Below are positions 14,411-18,391 of a stretch of 18,391 nt of DNA, piece after piece. Every line of letters begins with the position of its first letter. Within the stretch, counting starts at the first letter, position 1. The stretch is from contig CASBQH010000285.1 of the NCBI GenBank assembly GCA_949127695.1, forward strand, positions 1-18,391, in the 5' to 3' direction. The translations under genes and the position numbers were made by a program. Under the pieces are notes generated by a model that saw only the letters and a list, made by a program, of their open reading frames with translations, was not told the DNA's origin and did not search any database. Source of the stretch: Synechococcales cyanobacterium PMM_0073 (GTDB lineage Bacteria > Cyanobacteriota > Cyanobacteriia > Elainellales > Elainellaceae).

Positions 14411-15820
14411 CTATAGCTCTTTAACGCCTGCAATCAGCTTAGTCACCATATCTCTGGCGCTGCCAAACAGCATTACAGTTTTGTCCTCATAGAATAGCTC
14501 ATTCTCCACGCCTGAAAATCCGGCGCTCATGCCCCGCTTGATTACGATGGTATGACTAGCTCTGTCTACTTCTAAAATTGGCATACCATAGATTGGGCTG
14601 CTGGTATTGTGGCGAGCGGCAGGATTCACCACGTCGTTTGCGCCAATCACGAGCGCCACATCTACCCGCTCAAACTCTGGGTTAATATCATCCATGTCAT
14701 AGAGCTGCGTGTAGGGCACGTTGGCCTCGGCCAGCAGTACGTTCATATGCCCCGGCATCCGTCCGGCAACTGGGTGAATGGCGTATTTTACCTCCACGCC
14801 CAGCCGTTCAAGCTGGTCAGCTAGTTCGCGTACCGAATGCTGTGCTTGAGCGACTGCCATGCCGTAGCCCGGTACAATCACAACTAATTTGGCATAGCCC
14901 AGCATCATTGCTCCTTCGTCAGCGTCAATTGAGCGCACGACTTTATCTTGATTGGTGCGGGTATCTGACCCACCCGCGCCAACGCTGGGCTTGGAGCCAA
15001 AGGCACTAAACAGCACGTTGGCCAACGTTCGGTTCATGGCGCGGCACATGATTTCGGTGAGAATAATGCCCGATGCACCAACTAACGCTCCGGCAATAAT
15101 CAAAATATTGTTGGCCAACACAAATCCGGCAGCGCTAGCCGCTAAGCCCGAAAAGGAGTTGAGCAGCGAGATCACCACAGGCGTATCGGCTCCGCCAATG
15201 GGCAGCACAAACAGCAGCCCCAGCACCAGCGACAGTGCAGTCAGCCCCAGAAAGGCAGCTTGGCTGCTGGGATTGGCAATCAGATAGCCGCCGCAGGCTA
15301 GAAAGCTGAGCAGCAGCAGTAAATTAACCGGCTGCTGCAACGGGAAGGTAATCGGCGCGCCGGGTACAAGCTCTTGCAGTTTGGCAAAGGCTAGCAGGCT
15401 GCCGGTTAAGGTAACGCCGCCAATTAAAACGCTGAGGATAATCGTAATCGTTTCATCGAGCGGCGGCACTGCGCCTGCATGAATCACTTTCCAAAACTCG
15501 CCGACTGCCACCAGCGCTGAGGCCGCACCGCCAAAGCCGTTCAGCAAGCCGACCATCTGCGGCATTGCCGTCATTTCGACTTTTTGAGCCATGATTGCGC
15601 CCAAGCCAGAGCCAATCAGGATGCCGACCAAAATCATTTCGTAGTTGAGCACGCTGCGGTCGAGCAGGGTGGCGACAATGGCAATCAGCATGCCGACTGC
15701 ACCCAGCAAATTACCCCGGCGGGCAGTGGCTGGAGAGCCAAGCTGCTTGAGACCAATAATAAACAAAGAGGCAGCAACCAGATAGCTGATTTGAATGGCG
15801 GAAGGAATCAGTTCGTTCAT
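14411..15820 (-). CDS. pntB: NAD(P) transhydrogenase subunit beta
   Basis: This 469-residue beta subunit of the proton-pumping transhydrogenase couples hydride transfer from NADH to NADP+ with inward proton flow across the membrane. About residues 1-260 hold eight or so membrane helices (domain II). The C-terminal 180 residues are the NADP-binding domain III: IVPGYGMAVAQAQ, HPVAGRMPGHMNVLLAEA, YDMDDIN, GANDVVNPAA and KRGMSAGFSGVEN. The last motif reads LFGSAR where LFGDAK is common, a change next to the NADP site. The start overlaps the pntAB stop in an ATGA arrangement, with GAGGTG just upstream, so the two are translationally coupled. It is the last gene of the operon, with a terminator 24 bases downstream. 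Confidence 0.96.
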   Translation of the reverse strand: MNELIPSAIQISYLVAASLFIIGLKQLGSPATARRGNLLGAVGMLIAIVATLLDRSVLNYEMILVGILIGSGLGAIMAQKVEMTAMPQMVGLLNGFGGAASALVAVGEFWKVIHAGAVPPLDETITIILSVLIGGVTLTGSLLAFAKLQELVPGAPITFPLQQPVNLLLLLSFLACGGYLIANPSSQAAFLGLTALSLVLGLLFVLPIGGADTPVVISLLNSFSGLAASAAGFVLANNILIIAGALVGASGIILTEIMCRAMNRTLANVLFSAFGSKPSVGAGGSDTRTNQDKVVRSIDADEGAMMLGYAKLVVIVPGYGMAVAQAQHSVRELADQLERLGVEVKYAIHPVAGRMPGHMNVLLAEANVPYTQLYDMDDINPEFERVDVALVIGANDVVNPAARHNTSSPIYGMPILEVDRASHTIVIKRGMSAGFSGVENELFYEDKTVMLFGSARDMVTKLIAGVKEL

Positions 15821-16110
15821 GCTTTCACCTCTTTTTTCTTGAACATTTGCAGCATCCGGTCGGTGACGAGGAAGCCGCCTACGACATTAATAGTGGAGAG
15901 AATCACGGCAATTAGCCCCAGGATTACCGAGAGGCTCCAGTTGCGGTCGCCCGCAACCAAGAGCGCGCCCACCAGCGAAATCCCTGAGATCGCGTTGGAA
16001 CCAGACATCAGCGGCGTATGCAGCGTAGGCGGAATTTTGTTGATTACCTCAACGCCGATAAAAGTCGCCAAGACAAAGACGATAATACCGGCAATCAATG
16101 CTTCGGTCAT
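15817..16110 (-). CDS. pntAB: NAD(P) transhydrogenase subunit alpha, membrane part
   Basis: This 97-residue protein is the small alpha-2 subunit of the three-gene type of transhydrogenase, equal to the membrane-spanning C-terminal part of the single alpha chain of E. coli. Three hydrophobic spans are visible (LIAGIIVFVLATFIGVEVI; ISGISLVGALLVA; LSVILGLIAVILSTINVVGG). The conserved loop VINKIPPTLHTPLMSGSNAI lies between the first two. With the beta subunit it forms the proton path. AGGAG lies 8 bases before the ATG; its stop overlaps the pntB start. Confidence 0.95.
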   Translation of the reverse strand: MTEALIAGIIVFVLATFIGVEVINKIPPTLHTPLMSGSNAISGISLVGALLVAGDRNWSLSVILGLIAVILSTINVVGGFLVTDRMLQMFKKKEVKA

Positions 16111-16120
16111 GGAGTGACTC

Positions 16121-16142
16121 CTGTTGAATTACTGTTGAATTA
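16121..16142. repeat. Perfect 11-nt tandem duplication between pntAA and pntAB
   Basis: CTGTTGAATTA occurs twice in a row (16121-16131 and 16132-16142) in the 51-base gap of the operon, just upstream of the pntAB ribosome-binding site. It is one of several such short duplications in the window. Confidence 0.85.
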
Positions 16143-16161
16143 CGGTTTAACTACCATGCAG

Positions 16162-17322
16162 TTACCGAACAGTCTGCGGCTGATTGACCAGATCCTGAAC
16201 GCGAGCATTGCGGATCTCTCTGGCATGGCTGACGCAGGCTGAGCGGGTGATTTCGTCGTCAAAGTTGAGCGTGAGCTGGCTGTCTTTGCAGAGATGCTGC
16301 ACCAGCGTCAGCAGGTTTTTGGCATACATTTGGCTGGCGTGGATTGGCATGGCTGAGGGCAAATTGATTGGGCCAAGCTGAGTCACGCCGTTGCGGATAA
16401 TATCTTTACCAGCTTCAGTGCCCGCGCAGTTGCCGCCTTGCTCTGCGGCCAGATCGACAATCACAGAACCGGGCTTCATCTGGGCGATCATCTCTTCTGT
16501 AACCAAAACTGGCGCTTTGCGACCGGGCACTTGAGCTGTTGTAATCACTACATCAGCCAGCTTCACATGCTCAGCAATCGTCTCCTGGGTTTTCTGACGC
16601 GAAACCTCTGAGACTTCGCGGGCATAGCCGCCTGCCGAGACGGTTTCTTCTTCTAGCTTCACCTCGACAAATTTCGCCCCCAAACTCTGCACCTCTTCTT
16701 TCACCGCCGGACGAATGTCAAAGGCTTCAACGACCGCACCCAGCCGCCGCGCGGTGGCAATCGCCTGCAATCCGGCCACGCCTGCGCCAATAATGAATGC
16801 CTTAGCGGGCGGGATGGTTCCTGCGGCGGTGGTCAGCATTGGGAAGAACTTGGGCGAAGCGGCGGCGGCTAGCAAGACCGCCTGATAGCCCGCTACGCCT
16901 GCTTGAGAAGACAGCGCATCCATGCTCTGAGCGCGGCTAATCCGGGGGATTAGCTCCATGCTAAAGGCGGTGATGTTGCGCTCGGCGAGCTGTTGAATCA
17001 GCGTTGGATTGCCCAGCGGGTCGAGGAAGCCAATCAGGACGCTGCCTTCGCGCAGCAGGTTCACCTCATGCTGGCCATCTTCGCGCTGCTGGGGCGGCTT
17101 TACCTTCAGCAGCAGATCAACCTCTCGGTAAATTTGAAAGACATCTGCGGTCAGCTGAGCGCCCGCCTTGGCATAGTCCGCATCCGCAAAGAAGGCGGCT
17201 TCACCCGCGCCTGCTTCCACCCAAACTTCAAAGCCCTGTTTGACCAGCCGACTGACCGTATCGGGAATCAGCGCGACGCGGCGTTCACCGACTTCAATTT
17301 CCTTAACAACGCCTATTTTCAT
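16162..17322 (-). CDS. pntAA: NAD(P) transhydrogenase subunit alpha, NAD(H)-binding part
   Basis: This 386-residue soluble alpha-1 subunit (domain I) binds NAD(H) on the cytoplasmic face. MKIGVVKEIEVGERRVALIP is the family's N-terminus. R127, Q132 and D135 (IPRISRAQSMD) fall at the same positions as the catalytic RQD loop of the Rhodospirillum rubrum protein, which is of very similar length. The NAD site is IIGAGVAGLQAIATARRLGA (about 177-196), with D202 in FDIRP. I reject a start 30 codons earlier at 17412: the family begins at MKIG, and AGGAG (17328-17332 on the plus strand) lies 5 bases before ATG 17322. It is the first gene of the pntAA-pntAB-pntB operon. In cyanobacteria this enzyme balances NADPH from photosynthesis. 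Confidence 0.95.
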   Translation of the reverse strand: MKIGVVKEIEVGERRVALIPDTVSRLVKQGFEVWVEAGAGEAAFFADADYAKAGAQLTADVFQIYREVDLLLKVKPPQQREDGQHEVNLLREGSVLIGFLDPLGNPTLIQQLAERNITAFSMELIPRISRAQSMDALSSQAGVAGYQAVLLAAAASPKFFPMLTTAAGTIPPAKAFIIGAGVAGLQAIATARRLGAVVEAFDIRPAVKEEVQSLGAKFVEVKLEEETVSAGGYAREVSEVSRQKTQETIAEHVKLADVVITTAQVPGRKAPVLVTEEMIAQMKPGSVIVDLAAEQGGNCAGTEAGKDIIRNGVTQLGPINLPSAMPIHASQMYAKNLLTLVQHLCKDSQLTLNFDDEITRSACVSHAREIRNARVQDLVNQPQTVR

Positions 17323-17743
17323 GAATTCTCCTGGTTGGATGAGTGGCGGCGTAATGCCGGGTGACAACTCGCTAGACGCAGCAAAAAACTGAGCCAGACG
17401 ACCCAGAATCATAGCTCTGACAAATTGCCGCTATCTATTTGGTTACTCTTCCTACTGGGATAACCTTTTTATGGGCAAAACCGGCAGAACCACAGACAAA
17501 CTTTAGAAACACAGGCAGAACCTGCCGAAATTGTTGCAGTGGAATAAGGAAGGTCACAATTTGAGTTGGGAAGTTGAGTTGATCTGCAACTTAGAATTAA
17601 TATTTATTGCGAATTAAATCTAGATTGAGGTCAGACGCGACATAAAAATAGCGGGCAACTGCCCGCTTATCATTGTGTTTCTACTTTTTGCGAAGCCTAT
17701 GCGTCACAGAAAGTCCTATTTTTCGGGCAGATCTAATGCAGAT
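17323..17743. other. Intergenic region between moeB and pntAA
   Basis: This stretch holds the moeB terminator (listed separately) and, between about 17330 and 17640, what must be the pnt promoter and leader. A GGTTA/TAACC pair (17441-17445, 17460-17464) and GGCAG-AAC-CTGCC (about 17515-17527) are small palindromes. No gene is seen. Confidence 0.45.
17644..17667 (-). terminator. Rho-independent terminator of moeB
   Basis: On the minus strand AGCGGGC, loop AGTT and GCCCGCT form a perfect 7-bp, G+C-rich stem followed by ATTTTT (A17644-A17648 on the plus strand). It lies about 77 bases after the moeB stop. Confidence 0.85.
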
Positions 17744-17749
17744 CTAATA
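17728..17749. repeat. 11-nt tandem duplication at the moeB stop codon
   Basis: CAGATCTAATG (17728-17738) is followed directly by CAGATCTAATA (17739-17749). The second copy contains the moeB stop codon (17744-17746, minus strand), so the first copy duplicates the stop region just downstream. Confidence 0.75.
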
Positions 17750-18352
17750 CTGCGGCACTGAAGAGTCAACTTCCTGACTCCAGGCATTGATGCCGCCCTT
17801 GACGTTGATGCCGTCGATGCCTGCGCGCTCTTTGAGGATGCCGATGGCTTTGGCCGAGCGTCCGCCCATTTTGCAATGGACAATCAGGCGATGGCCATTC
17901 AGCAGCTCTTTCACCCGCTCTACACCATCGCCGTTTTCGATATCAGGCAAAGGCACCATCACGGCCCCCGGAATCGTGGCAATTTCGGCTTCGTTCGGGT
18001 TGCGGACATCTAGCAGCAGGTAGTCTTCTGCGCCGCTGTCGAGAATCTGCTTAAGCTCACTGACGGTAATTTCTTGCATGGCGGATTGCTGTTGGGCTTC
18101 GGCGGCTTGAGCTTGCGGGATCCCGCAAAATTCTTCGTAGTCGATCAGCTTTTCGATCACCGGGCGCACGGGGTTTGGCCGCAGCTTCAGCTCCCGAAAG
18201 CTCATCTCTAGCGCATTGTAGAGCAAAAGTCTGCCGCTGAGCGTCCTGCCCTGACCCAGCACAATTTTGACGGTTTCGGTGGCTTGAATCAGGCCAATCA
18301 TGCCGGGGAGAATGCCCAGCACTCCACCTTCCGCGCAGGAAGGCACCAATCC
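17744..18352 (-). CDS. moeB: MoeB-type adenylyltransferase with rhodanese domain, 3' half, broken at the window edge
   Basis: The roughly 200 visible residues are the end of a ThiF/MoeB adenylyltransferase domain joined to a rhodanese domain. They should activate a sulfur-carrier protein (MoaD or ThiS type) by adenylation and supply its sulfur. GLVPSCAEGGVLGILPG is the conserved MoeB segment before the final helices. The rhodanese domain starts near ITVSELKQIL and has LLLDVRNPNEAEIA and the persulfide loop HCKMGGRSAKA. Cyanobacterial members are near 390 residues, so the ATP-binding N-terminal half is absent. Upstream of codon GGA (18350-18352) the frame turns into an inverted copy of its own sequence and meets TGA at 18368-18370. 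A TTG at 18347-18349 is not a credible true start. The gene is therefore truncated by a rearrangement or an assembly fold-back. Confidence 0.85.
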   Translation of the reverse strand, partial: GLVPSCAEGGVLGILPGMIGLIQATETVKIVLGQGRTLSGRLLLYNALEMSFRELKLRPNPVRPVIEKLIDYEEFCGIPQAQAAEAQQQSAMQEITVSELKQILDSGAEDYLLLDVRNPNEAEIATIPGAVMVPLPDIENGDGVERVKELLNGHRLIVHCKMGGRSAKAIGILKERAGIDGINVKGGINAWSQEVDSSVPQY

Positions 18353-18391
18353 GGTGATTGGCCTGATTCAGGCTACCGAAACCGTCAAAAT
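18264..18391. repeat. Imperfect inverted duplication at the right window edge
   Basis: Bases 18264-18300 are the reverse complement of 18355-18391 over 37 positions with two mismatches. After a 2-base gap the match continues through CCGG (18303-18306 with 18351-18354). The spacer is 44 bases. The right arm runs to the last base shown. On the plus strand it encodes IGLIQATETVK, the same residues as moeB on the minus strand, and both differences are synonymous third-position changes (CAA/CAG, GCC/GCT). Confidence 0.9.

Noticed and set aside
15584..16117. A 177-codon plus-strand frame over pntB and pntAB
   Set aside because: Antisense shadow of two secure, overlapping transhydrogenase genes; no motif or ribosome-binding site.
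17323..17412. A 30-codon N-terminal extension of pntAA from an ATG at 17412
   Set aside because: Family members begin at MKIG, and AGGAG sits 5 bases before ATG 17322; the extension is not family-like.
17442..17455. NtcA-like box upstream of pntAA (GTT-N8-TAC)
   Set aside because: It departs from GTA-N8-TAC, and the nearest -10-like TATGAT on the minus strand is about 28 bases away instead of the usual 22-23.
1..18391. CRISPR array, tRNA, rRNA, toxin-antitoxin or phage-defence system
   Set aside because: I read both strands and found no regularly spaced repeats, no T-loop-like GGTTCGANTCC segment, no toxin partner and no defence-family domain.

Overview
The window most likely comes from a filamentous or Leptolyngbya-like cyanobacterium. 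This rests on the three-gene pntAA-pntAB-pntB transhydrogenase, a MoeB-type protein fused to a rhodanese domain, an HflX, a secreted YkuD-type L,D-transpeptidase with an SSGC active site, and a moderate G+C content. I see only one HIP1 octamer (GCGATCGC, 5814), so this is not a HIP1-rich genome. The genus is a guess. There are no tRNA, rRNA or CRISPR features and no intact mobile element.

Left part (1-4440): the 3' part of hflX enters from the left edge. A 317-base gap follows. It holds a decayed C-terminal fragment of an IS3-family transposase and a 12/13-nt tandem repeat. Next come an AraC-family regulator (+) and a CoA-acylating methylmalonate-semialdehyde dehydrogenase (mmsA, -). They converge with 6 bases between them and share a hairpin. 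A PAPS-dependent sulfotransferase (-) follows.

Middle-left (4657-6976): an exported L,D-transpeptidase (+), an unrecognised four-helix membrane protein with a GAKSQ repeat (+), and a small ribbon-helix-helix-like protein (-).

Centre (7084-13167, all -): a tightly spaced six-gene operon for an activated sugar and its transfer. In transcription order it is rfbF (glucose-1-phosphate cytidylyltransferase), an LhgO-type FAD oxidase, an extended SDR epimerase/dehydratase, an RfbC-type 3,5-epimerase, a GT2 glycosyltransferase and a Rossmann/SAF oxidoreductase related to DRL (DXR-like) proteins. It ends in a clear intrinsic terminator. It begins with CDP-glucose chemistry, yet no CDP-glucose 4,6-dehydratase of the RfbG type is in the window, and it carries two unexpected redox enzymes. 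This is the best candidate for an undescribed pathway, probably for an unusual CDP-linked sugar of a surface glycan.

Right part (13168-18391): an 878-base gap with little coding evidence, a small secreted protein (+), then the pnt operon (-) with its own terminator. Last is the 3' half of moeB (-), also followed by a terminator. The moeB frame is broken at the right edge by a near-perfect inverted copy of its own sequence. This looks like a fold-back junction, either a contig-end artefact or a real inverted duplication.

A scattered theme is short perfect tandem duplications of 11-15 bases, both inside genes and between them.
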